NCBI GenBank assembly: GCA_041609995.1
Contig: JBFIPU010000061.1
Location: 1-16,044, forward strand
Source: JABDOU01 sp041609995
Lineage (GTDB): Bacteria; Actinomycetota; Acidimicrobiia; Spongiisociales; SHLN01
Reading direction: 5' to 3'
Length of the DNA stretch: 16,044 nt
The notes below the pieces were generated by a model, which saw only the letters and a program-made list of their open reading frames with translations, was not told the origin of the DNA and ran no database searches. This document shows, one piece after another, positions 1 through 6,520 of the stretch (its first letter is position 1; every line of letters starts with the position of its first letter). A program made the translations under genes and the position numbers.

Positions 1-59
1 ACTTCTTCAGGGATCTCGATTCCTCGCCGACGGTCGTCCTGACCCTGACGTTCGCTCAT
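1..59 (-). CDS. 5' end of an unidentified gene running off the left edge
   Basis: The reverse strand has an ATG at 59 followed by 19 open codons to the window edge. The start of the protein reads MSERQGQDDRRRGIEIPEE, very charged and hydrophilic, with no signal peptide or membrane segment in the visible part. A GAGG ribosome-binding motif (68-71) lies 8 bases upstream, and the start is 15 bases after the MMPL stop codon, so it is probably the next gene of the same minus-strand operon. Too little is visible to name a family. A chance open stretch of 19 codons is quite possible in high-GC DNA; the spacing and the ribosome-binding site are the main support. Confidence 0.45.
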   Translation of the reverse strand, partial: MSERQGQDDRRRGIEIPEE

Positions 60-74
60 CGACCGGGCCTCGCG

Positions 75-2645
75 CTAGACCGACGTAGGGGCGTGGAGTG
101 GCGAGGTATCAACCGGAACGTCGCCGCGATCGCGATGCCACCGTTCCCACAGATATAGCAGGCTGGGCTGAACCAGCACGGAGGCGATCAGCGCAAACCC
201 CACGGCGTACACCACCACCAGACCCATCTGCTGGAACGGTTTCAGGGTCGATGCCGTCAATGCGGCGAAGCCCGCCATGGTGGTGAAAGCCGACCCGGCC
301 AAAGCACCGCCCGTGTGCTTCGTCGTGGAGCGGATCGCCTCGTTGATGTCGTCGTAGCGGAGGCGGTCTTCTTCGAACCGACGGGCGATGTGAATCGTGA
401 ATGGGACACCGATACCGATGGCGAGCGCCGACAACGTCGCCGTCACCGGACCGAACGGGATACCGGTGGCGGCCATCATGCCAAACACCCACAGCACCAC
501 CAGGAGAACGGGGATCACGGTGAGAATCCCCAGGAACGGCCGCCGGTTCTCGATGTAGAAGTTGATGACCAGCACGACCGCCGCCGCCGCCACCGCGATG
601 ATGAGCGACTGGACCTGCGAATCGGACAGGGACTTGACGATGACGTCGGTGATGATGTTCTGCGACGTGGGGATGGCCGACGCCCCGGCATCGACCAACG
701 GCTGGATGTCCTCGATCAGGTCGAGCCGGAGCTGACGGGCCCCGTCCTCCCCGGCCTGGGTGGTGATGTCGAGCTGGGAGGCGACGTAGGTGCCGTTCTC
801 CTTGAAGAGGACCGGGTTTCCTTCTGACAGCTCCACTGCTCGATCGTAAATGGCGGCCACGTCTGCGTCCGGCGCCATGAGTCCCCCCGGTTGCAGCCCG
901 TTCTGGCCGGCAAAGGCCGCGAACTCCTGGTTCGTGGGCTGGCCGGTGGCCGGATCCACGCCGAGCGCCTGAAACACGAGCGCGACCGGGGAGGCGGCCT
1001 GGGCCTGATCGGCGAATGTGACGACGTTCTCGGTGTCGGCCGCGTTGGCGAGAGTGGCGGCAGTCGCGTTGTGGATCTCCGGAGTGGCGACGTCATCGGC
1101 CTCGATCAACACCTGGGTGGACTCTCCGAATCCACCTCCGAAGTCCTCCGTCAACAGGTTCAGCGTATCCACCACCGGCGCGTCCTCGGGCAAGAAGTCG
1201 GTGATGGAGAACTTGGTCTCGAGCTGAGTGAGGCCATAGAAACCGAGGCCGCCCAACAGCAAGGTGACGATCACGGTGGGCCAGGCGAACTTCTCCGCCA
1301 GCACAGAGGTGGCCCCGATCAGTTTGTTGAGGGGCCGCTCCGAAGAACGACCGAAGGGCTCTCGGGGGAGCGTGCCGGCGGCCTCGCCCCTCCGGTCCAG
1401 GATCTCGCGGATGCTCGGCACGAACGTCAGCATCAACAGAAAAGCGACGATGATGCCCACTGCCGAGAGAATGCCGAAGTCGGACAGGGCCGGCACCGGG
1501 TTGACGACGTTGGTGAGAAAACCGATCACGGTGGTGATGGTGGCCAGGGTGAGCGCCACCCCTACCCCCCGGATCGCTCGACCGATGCCCTCGTCGACGG
1601 ATGCTCCGTTGCCGACTTCCTCCCGGTACCGGGCAGTGACGTGGATGGAATAGTCCACACCGAGGCCGATGATCAGGATCGGGACGATTTGGGCCACCTG
1701 CGAAAATGCCGTGATGATCCCGGCCTGCAGCAGCAGGTAGCCGATGCCCTGCATCCAGGTGATGGCGATGACGATCGTCAGCATCGTCAACAGCACATCC
1801 GCCACCGTCCGGCGGATCGAGGGCCCGAGCCGGTCCTGGTTGAGCCAGAACACGAAGCTCAGGATCGCCAGGATGATGAGGAAGGCGAGGCCGAAGAGCC
1901 GCGCGATCTCGGCCTGGAAGTCGTCGTCGCCTTCGAACAACAGGGCGAAGCTGAACGGCTCGATCGACAGGGGCGAGTCGATGGCTCGCAGCTCGTTGGC
2001 GATATCGGACTGCAGCGCCACCAGGCCGTCGATGTTGGTGGTATCGACGCCGGCCCGGGCCGGGTCGATGAACGCGAGCACCAACGCCGCAGGCGCCTCG
2101 GGTACACCGGCGTCTCCCTTGTCGCTCAGCAGCTGCTGCACGAATCCGACCTGTTCGGGGCTCTGCTGGCTCAACTGGGCCAGCGCCTGGTTGTAGGTGT
2201 CCTTGACGACGGCATCACCGGCGGCGACGAGCTGGGCCGGATCGAAGCCTTGTGCCTGGGCAGCCTGCAACACCGGGGTCATATACGTGATGACTGCCGG
2301 CTGCTGCACCGTGTCCTCGATGAGCACGGCACCAGCCGAGCCGGTGCGGAGCACCTGCTGAACTGCGAGAGCTGCTTCGAGCCCGTCTGCCGTCAACACA
2401 TCCTCGCCGTCGGGGTCTCGCACGACCACCTGCATGACCTCCTGTGACGACCCGGAGAAGAACTCCCCCAGACGCTCAGCCGCCTGCAGCTCCCGGTTGT
2501 CGGGCGAGAAACCCTCGTTGCCGGTCACGGGCTCGATCTGGGCGGCAAAGGCCCCGAACACCAGCGTGAGAACAATCACCACACCGATCCAGATCGCAGG
2601 AAGTCGGCGCACCAGTCCGGACAGCGCAGTGACCAACGACTTCAT
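75..2645 (-). CDS. MMPL/RND-superfamily exporter (HAE3-like), 856 aa
   Basis: This is an inner-membrane transporter with the two-fold RND layout. One membrane helix (about residues 16-36) is followed by a large Gln/Ala-rich extracytoplasmic loop and a block of five helices (about 247-415). The pattern then repeats with a helix near 455-472, a second loop, and helices from about 679 to 834. The first half carries the motif GLGVDYSIH (Asp331) and the second GIGVPFTIH (Pro748 at the matching position). Members of this family export lipids, hopanoids or other hydrophobic compounds using the proton gradient; the substrate here cannot be read. The ATG at 2645 is preferred over an in-frame start 14 codons upstream because GGGGAG lies 4 bases before it and the protein then begins right at the first helix. 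It follows the HIT gene after 64 bases. Confidence 0.9.
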   Translation of the reverse strand: MKSLVTALSGLVRRLPAIWIGVVIVLTLVFGAFAAQIEPVTGNEGFSPDNRELQAAERLGEFFSGSSQEVMQVVVRDPDGEDVLTADGLEAALAVQQVLRTGSAGAVLIEDTVQQPAVITYMTPVLQAAQAQGFDPAQLVAAGDAVVKDTYNQALAQLSQQSPEQVGFVQQLLSDKGDAGVPEAPAALVLAFIDPARAGVDTTNIDGLVALQSDIANELRAIDSPLSIEPFSFALLFEGDDDFQAEIARLFGLAFLIILAILSFVFWLNQDRLGPSIRRTVADVLLTMLTIVIAITWMQGIGYLLLQAGIITAFSQVAQIVPILIIGLGVDYSIHVTARYREEVGNGASVDEGIGRAIRGVGVALTLATITTVIGFLTNVVNPVPALSDFGILSAVGIIVAFLLMLTFVPSIREILDRRGEAAGTLPREPFGRSSERPLNKLIGATSVLAEKFAWPTVIVTLLLGGLGFYGLTQLETKFSITDFLPEDAPVVDTLNLLTEDFGGGFGESTQVLIEADDVATPEIHNATAATLANAADTENVVTFADQAQAASPVALVFQALGVDPATGQPTNQEFAAFAGQNGLQPGGLMAPDADVAAIYDRAVELSEGNPVLFKENGTYVASQLDITTQAGEDGARQLRLDLIEDIQPLVDAGASAIPTSQNIITDVIVKSLSDSQVQSLIIAVAAAAVVLVINFYIENRRPFLGILTVIPVLLVVLWVFGMMAATGIPFGPVTATLSALAIGIGVPFTIHIARRFEEDRLRYDDINEAIRSTTKHTGGALAGSAFTTMAGFAALTASTLKPFQQMGLVVVYAVGFALIASVLVQPSLLYLWERWHRDRGDVPVDTSPLHAPTSV

Positions 2646-2649
2646 GGGA

Positions 2650-2655
2650 CTCCCC
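2650..2655 (-). promoter_or_regulatory. Ribosome-binding site deciding the MMPL start
   Basis: The minus strand reads GGGGAG, 4 bases before the ATG at 2645. No comparable motif precedes the upstream in-frame start at 2687, so the shorter protein is chosen. Confidence 0.55.
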
Positions 2656-2687
2656 TTCTGCGGCGTGTAGCGGACCGAAGAAGCCAA

Positions 2688-2702
2688 CAGCCTACCCGGC
2701 TG
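2688..2702 (-). terminator. Small hairpin between the HIT and MMPL genes
   Basis: The minus strand forms CAGCC-GGGTA-GGCTG, a perfect 5-bp stem that a G-U pair can extend to 6. It begins 7 bases past the HIT stop codon and is followed by a mildly T-rich stretch (TTGGCTTCTT). It may be a weak terminator or an attenuator lowering expression of the transporter relative to thrS and HIT. The stem is short and there is no real T-tract, so it could be chance. Confidence 0.25.
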
Positions 2703-2709
2703 CGGGGGT

Positions 2710-3216
2710 CTACTCCCTCAACGAATCGATGAGCCGGGCACGGGTCTCGTGGATCGACTCGGGCAAGATGCGCACGTTCGCAGACGTGGTCATGAAATTG
2801 GCGTCCCCCCGCCACCGCGGCACGATGTGGAGGTGCAAATGGCCGAGCACGCCGGCTCCGGCATCCCGCCCGAGGTTGGCGCCAACGTTGAACGCATCCG
2901 GCGAAAGTGCGCTCTCCAGGGCCTGCAGCGACCGATCGAGGAAATCCCACATTTCGAGGCGCTCATCGCGGGTGGCGTCACCAGGCGATGCCATGTGCCG
3001 ATAGGGCGCAAGCATCATATGGCCCGTCGTATAGGGGTAGAGATTCATCACCGAATACACGAGCGCCCCCCGTTGCACGATCAGCGTGTCCTCGTCGGTG
3101 CCGGCGCCGGGTAGCCGACAGAACAAGCAGCCTGCTGCCTCGACGCTCTCGCCGGAATCGGGGTCCGTCACGTTGCGCATGTAGGCGGCCCGCCACCCGG
3201 CCCAGAGGATCTCCAT
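2710..3216 (-). CDS. HIT-family diadenosine tetraphosphate (Ap4A) phosphorylase-like protein
   Basis: The 168-aa protein is a histidine-triad nucleotide hydrolase/transferase. The HLHLH triad at residues 126-130, with FNVGANLG upstream and IVPRWRGDANF after it, is the catalytic signature. The N-terminal LWAGWRAAYM and the LYPYTTGH block match the actinobacterial Rv2613c type, which splits Ap4A by phosphorolysis to ADP and ATP. Cys30 and Cys33 form a CxxC sometimes used for zinc in HIT proteins. The start lies 2 bases past the thrS stop, with an AGGAG site 5 bases before it inside the end of thrS, so the two are certainly co-transcribed. The pairing makes sense because aminoacyl-tRNA synthetases generate Ap4A as a side product. 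A plain HIT-like hydrolase is the alternative. Confidence 0.88.
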   Translation of the reverse strand: MEILWAGWRAAYMRNVTDPDSGESVEAAGCLFCRLPGAGTDEDTLIVQRGALVYSVMNLYPYTTGHMMLAPYRHMASPGDATRDERLEMWDFLDRSLQALESALSPDAFNVGANLGRDAGAGVLGHLHLHIVPRWRGDANFMTTSANVRILPESIHETRARLIDSLRE

Positions 3217-3218
3217 TC

Positions 3219-5180
3219 CTACTCCTGTTCGTGGCCCGGTGAGGCCACCAGCTCGAGCAGGCGGGAGCGGGCGTCTGCCACCGCGATCCCACGCTCCTCG
3301 TGATCGGAGCCGCGCAGGCGCATGCCGACCGTTTCGTGTTCGACGTCGTCGTCACCGACGACCAGTACCGCCGGCTGCTTGTCGGTGATGGCTCTTCGCA
3401 GCTTCTCGCCCACGGTGGCCGAGCTCTCGTCCACCTCGACCCGAATCCCGGATGCCCCCAGATCCGCCGCCACGCTGCGGCCGTAGTCGACATGGCGGTC
3501 GGCAACAGGAACGATGGTCGCCTGCACGGGCGCCAGCCAGCCCGGAAAGGCGCCGGCGTAATGCTCTACGAGCACACCGATAAAGCGCTCCACGGAGCCG
3601 AATTTGGCGGAGTGGATCATCACCGGTCGTTCTCGCTCGTTGTTGGCGTCGTTGTATTCGAGGTCGAAACGCTCGGGAAGCGAGAAATCGACCTGGATGG
3701 TCGACATCTGCCACCGGCGGCCGATGGCGTCCTTCACGTGGACATCGATCTTGGGACCGTAGAAAGCGCCTTCCCCTTCGGCAACGTCATAGGGAACCTC
3801 GGCCGCCTCCAGCGCCTGACGCAGCGAATCGGTGGCCAGGTCCCACAATTCGAGCTCACCGACCCACTTGTCACCGGGGCGGGTGGCCAGCTCCGCTTCG
3901 TAGTCCTCGAATCCGAAATCGCGGAGCAGACGCAGAACGAACTCGAGGTGCATGCCGAGCTCATCGCCCAGCTGGTCTCTCCGGCAGAACGTGTGCGAGT
4001 CGTCCTGGGTGAAGCCGCGGGCACGGAGCAAGCCGTGCACCACACCGGACAACTCGTTGCGGTACACGGCCCCGAGCTCGGATAGCCGGATGGGCAGATC
4101 GCGATACGAGCGAGAAGCCGACCGGTAGACGAGTACGTGGAACGGGCAGTTCATCGGCTTGACGCGGTACTCGGTGCCGGCTCCGTCGGTGGCAGCGTCC
4201 ATCTCGATACCGGGGTACATGCCTTCCGCATAGAAGTCGAGGTGCCCGGAGGTGTCCCACAGCTCACTCTTGGCCAGGTGGGGTGAGAAGACGAACTCGA
4301 ATCCGAACTCCTCGTGGATGCGGCGGCTGTAATCCTCGATCGTCTTGCGCAGGATGCCGCCCTTGGGATGCCACACGGCCAGGCCCGGTCCCAGTTCGCT
4401 CGGGAATGAGAAGAGATCGAGCTCCCTCCCCAGCTTGCGGTGGTCACGCGCTTCGGCCTGTTCGAGACGCTCGAGGTAGTCGGCCAGTGCCTGCTTGTTG
4501 TCCCAGGCAGTTCCATAGATGCGCTGGAGTTGTTGACGGTGCTCGTCACCCCGCCAGTACGCTCCGGCCGACCGCAACAGCTTCATGGCCTTGATCCGGC
4601 CGGTCGAGGGAACGTGGGGGCCGCGGCACAGGTCGACGAAATCGAGATTTCGATATAGCGTCACAACGCCGTCGCCGGCCCCTTGGGCGGCTTCGCCGTC
4701 TGTGATGATCTCCGTTTTGAACGGCTGATCTGCGAAGATCTTCAAGCCTTCTTCGGTGGAGGTTTCGTCGCGCTCGAACGGCTGATCCTCGGCAATGATC
4801 TCTCGCATGCGCGCTTCGATCGCCTCGAGGTCCTCGGGGGTGAAGGGTCGACCGATGTCGAAGTCGTAGTAGAAGCCGTCGGTGATCGGTGGCCCGATGG
4901 CGAAATGCGCTCCGTCGTACAGATCGAGTACCGCCTGGGCCAGCACATGGGCTGTTGAGTGGCGGGTGATGAACAGCCCATCGTCGGAGCTCTGAGTGAT
5001 CACCTCGAGCCGACCGTCTCCGGGGAGGGGGCGGGTCAGATCGAGCAGGTCTCCGTTGTGGCGGACCGCTACTGCGGCCTTCGCCAGGCGGCTCCCGATG
5101 CTCGATGCCACGTCCCAGCCGGTGGTGCCGTCGGGGAATTGCTGCTTGGACCCATCCGGAAGTTCGATGGTGAAAGCCAC
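3219..5180 (-). CDS. thrS: Threonyl-tRNA synthetase
   Basis: This cytoplasmic class II synthetase charges tRNA-Thr. Its 653 aa show the full bacterial layout: an N-terminal TGS domain (about 1-60); an editing domain with HSTAH (74-78) and CRGPH (185-189), the zinc-type site that removes mischarged Ser; the catalytic core; and a C-terminal anticodon-binding domain (about 550-640). The three expected zinc ligands of the active site are present: Cys345 in MNCP, His382 in SGVVHG and His523 in VMIH. Motif 3 is GSVERF. A TTG at 5186 would also be in frame, but the GAGAGAGG site touches it. The GTG at 5180 sits 6 bases from that site and is therefore chosen. The leader is at most 77 bases, too short for a T-box. 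It is the first gene of the thrS-HIT operon. Confidence 0.97.
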   Translation of the reverse strand: MAFTIELPDGSKQQFPDGTTGWDVASSIGSRLAKAAVAVRHNGDLLDLTRPLPGDGRLEVITQSSDDGLFITRHSTAHVLAQAVLDLYDGAHFAIGPPITDGFYYDFDIGRPFTPEDLEAIEARMREIIAEDQPFERDETSTEEGLKIFADQPFKTEIITDGEAAQGAGDGVVTLYRNLDFVDLCRGPHVPSTGRIKAMKLLRSAGAYWRGDEHRQQLQRIYGTAWDNKQALADYLERLEQAEARDHRKLGRELDLFSFPSELGPGLAVWHPKGGILRKTIEDYSRRIHEEFGFEFVFSPHLAKSELWDTSGHLDFYAEGMYPGIEMDAATDGAGTEYRVKPMNCPFHVLVYRSASRSYRDLPIRLSELGAVYRNELSGVVHGLLRARGFTQDDSHTFCRRDQLGDELGMHLEFVLRLLRDFGFEDYEAELATRPGDKWVGELELWDLATDSLRQALEAAEVPYDVAEGEGAFYGPKIDVHVKDAIGRRWQMSTIQVDFSLPERFDLEYNDANNERERPVMIHSAKFGSVERFIGVLVEHYAGAFPGWLAPVQATIVPVADRHVDYGRSVAADLGASGIRVEVDESSATVGEKLRRAITDKQPAVLVVGDDDVEHETVGMRLRGSDHEERGIAVADARSRLLELVASPGHEQE

Positions 5181-5257
5181 AGACAACCTCTCTCGGGCTT
5201 CATACGCTGATCACCGGGGCCGCGGGGCCACGATATACGGGAGATTAAGGGCTGGAC
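5181..5257. promoter_or_regulatory. Divergent promoter region between thrS and the pseudokinase-like gene
   Basis: These 77 bases must hold both promoters. On plus, TATACG (5234-5239) is a possible -10, with the AAGG ribosome-binding site of the right-hand gene at 5247-5250. On minus, several TANNNT hexamers exist and none stands out. A direct repeat GGGGCC-GC-GGGGCC lies in the centre (5217-5230). The region is inferred from gene orientation; the exact elements are uncertain. Confidence 0.4.
5187..5194 (-). promoter_or_regulatory. thrS: Ribosome-binding site deciding the thrS start
   Basis: The minus strand reads GAGAGAGG. It abuts a possible TTG start (5186) but lies 6 bases from the GTG at 5180, a normal spacing, which favours the GTG. 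Confidence 0.6.
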
Positions 5258-6094
5258 GTGACGGTAGAAGCAATCGACATAGCGAGAACAATCTCGGCAA
5301 ACGGCAGGGTGATGCCGCTGGATGCAGACACGAAGCGGTTCTACCGCGTTTGGGACAACAAGCACTCCCGGGTGATCAAGGTCGACCGCAGCAAGCGATC
5401 GCACGATCGTGAACTCCTGGTCATCGGGGCGCTCGACGGCGTGCTCGGTGTCCCCCTGGTGCTCGAGACGGGAAGCATCGAGGGCTGGCATTGGATCTCC
5501 TTTGCCGATCCCGGCCGTTGGAACCTGCTTTCGGTCCGGACCGCTGACATCGGTCGGCGGCTCGGGCAGAGCTTTGGCCAGATGTACTCGTTGCCGCTTT
5601 CGGCGTTCCCCCAACCCACGATCTCCAACGACATGATCCGGAGCGAACATGCTTCGGCACTGCGCCAGCTGCGGCCCATGCGCCGGCGGCTCCGACTGGA
5701 AGCAGAGCTGTTCGAGGACCTTCAGCGGATTCCGGCGCCCATTGGTTCTGCGCCCAGGCCGGCCCACCTGGGTGACAAAGGCCGGCGGGTCTTCGTCGAT
5801 GACACCGGCAATGTCACGATCATGGGCTGGGACGACGGTGGCATCGCGCCCCCCGAGTGGGACTTCACGCAGGCTTTGAGTGCCCTCGACAACACGACCC
5901 AGGCGGCGACCGCCCTGGCAAAATCGACGCAACTCGATCCGGGGCCGATCGAGCTTCATCGCTGGATCGTTTTCCACACCATCCGGGAGATGTTGACGCG
6001 GGCCAACAACTACCAGGGACCGGCCGCAATTCAGCCGCTGGTTGAACGCCTTCAACGTGCGATACGGGTGGCGATCCTCGAAAAGACCGCCTGA
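5258..6094 (+). CDS. APH/choline-kinase-fold protein, probable pseudokinase
   Basis: The 278-aa soluble protein has the outline of an aminoglycoside-phosphotransferase-type kinase. It has an N-lobe with a candidate ATP lysine (VIKV, Lys41) and a helix glutamate (Glu52 in DRELLVIGAL), a helix resembling the family's LG-x-x-L-a-x-L-H segment (RRLGQSFGQMYSLP, about 100-113), and a beta-hairpin VFVDDTGNVTIMGWDDGG (178-195) followed by APPEWDF. The last part matches the family pattern I-D-W-E-D-A-G...GPPxWDL, but the metal-binding Asp is Gly190. In the catalytic loop (family HGDxHPGN) the sequence is HLGDKGRR (170-177), so the catalytic Asp and Asn are not in register. It may therefore be a non-catalytic scaffold or ligand-binding protein. 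The GTG start at 5258 has AAGG 7 bases upstream. Its function is unknown, and the fold assignment is by motif only. Confidence 0.7.
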   Translation: MTVEAIDIARTISANGRVMPLDADTKRFYRVWDNKHSRVIKVDRSKRSHDRELLVIGALDGVLGVPLVLETGSIEGWHWISFADPGRWNLLSVRTADIGRRLGQSFGQMYSLPLSAFPQPTISNDMIRSEHASALRQLRPMRRRLRLEAELFEDLQRIPAPIGSAPRPAHLGDKGRRVFVDDTGNVTIMGWDDGGIAPPEWDFTQALSALDNTTQAATALAKSTQLDPGPIELHRWIVFHTIREMLTRANNYQGPAAIQPLVERLQRAIRVAILEKTA

Positions 6095-6102
6095 TCTTCA
6101 TC

Positions 6103-6134
6103 AGAGATCGCGCCTGAAAGACGCGAAATCTTTT
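6103..6134 (+). terminator. Candidate rho-independent terminator after the pseudokinase-like gene
   Basis: AGAT-CGCG (6105-6112) pairs with CGCG-(AA bulge)-ATCT (6122-6131) around a 9-base loop, with a G-U and an A-T pair possible outside it. The right arm runs into TTTT (6131-6134). It begins 8 bases past the stop codon. The bulge and short T-run lower confidence. Confidence 0.45.
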
Positions 6135-6167
6135 GCTAACCCGAGTACGGTTGCCGGGCTTTCATCC

Positions 6168-6174
6168 GAGGAGG
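6168..6174 (+). promoter_or_regulatory. Strong ribosome-binding site of the zinc-ribbon small protein
   Basis: GAGGAGG, one of the best Shine-Dalgarno matches in the window, lies 5 bases before a TTG codon at 6180. It is the main reason for starting the small gene there. Confidence 0.65.
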
Positions 6175-6179
6175 TCGAA

Positions 6180-6365
6180 TTGCTCGAAACCGTGATCGTC
6201 ATATCACTGTTCGCTGCCCTGCTTCTGGCCGGCAGCACCTCGAACGACACCGCCCTGGACCTGCAGGTCTCGGACGGGCCGGCCGACCTCCCCTGCCCCT
6301 GGTGCCTCGCCCCGACGCAGGAGAGCGACGCCTACTGCTCGGCGTGCGGCCAGGAATTCGGCTGA
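6180..6365 (+). CDS. Small membrane-anchored zinc-ribbon protein, 61 aa
   Basis: Read from the TTG at 6180, the protein starts with one hydrophobic segment (VIVISLFAALLLAG, about 4-17). A short polar linker follows, then a C-terminal CPWC-x10-CSAC knuckle pair ending in GQEFG. Two CxxC pairs of this kind normally bind one zinc, as in the short zinc-ribbon domains found at the ends of bacterial membrane and regulatory proteins. The hydrophobic stretch may be a membrane anchor or an uncleaved signal. The frame stays open upstream to an ATG at 6042, but that start would overlap the preceding gene and the terminator-like hairpin and has no ribosome-binding site. I do not recognise a named family. 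The clean cysteine pattern and the strong ribosome-binding site argue that it is real. Confidence 0.65.
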   Translation: MLETVIVISLFAALLLAGSTSNDTALDLQVSDGPADLPCPWCLAPTQESDAYCSACGQEFG

Positions 6366-6418
6366 GACGGCTCCCCACCCCCTCCGGCTGACGCTGACGG
6401 GGGCTGTCCGAGGCTGGA

Positions 6419-6440
6419 GATCTACTGCCGATCTACTGCC
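6419..6440. repeat. Perfect 11-bp tandem duplication
   Basis: GATCTACTGCC occurs twice with no gap (6419-6429 and 6430-6440). It lies in the 155-base gap between the convergent zinc-ribbon gene and mshD. Apart from this repeat and a 5-bp GC stem near 6380-6405, I see nothing supportable in that gap. It looks like a slippage duplication and no role can be assigned. Confidence 0.8.
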
Positions 6441-6520
6441 TGATCGGCCGCCGTCCTTCCCAAATGTGTGTTCACTCGCAACGAATTGTCGGTGCACGGA
6501 CTCCCATCGCAGCATCCTTG

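Noticed and set aside
891..2447. A 518-codon open frame on plus, antisense to the MMPL gene
   Set aside because: Its composition (rich in Arg, Gly, Asp, His, Gln) is typical of the reverse complement of a high-GC gene, it shows no family motifs, and the minus strand encodes a convincing transporter.
5181..5257. A T-box or other riboswitch ahead of thrS
   Set aside because: The leader is at most 77 bases and shared with a divergent promoter, too short for a T-box, and no specifier or T-box consensus is visible.
6380..6405. A GC hairpin (CCCCC...GGGGG) as terminator between the zinc-ribbon gene and mshD
   Set aside because: The stem is only 5 bp with a 16-base loop and no T-run, so it is not distinguishable from chance in GC-rich DNA.
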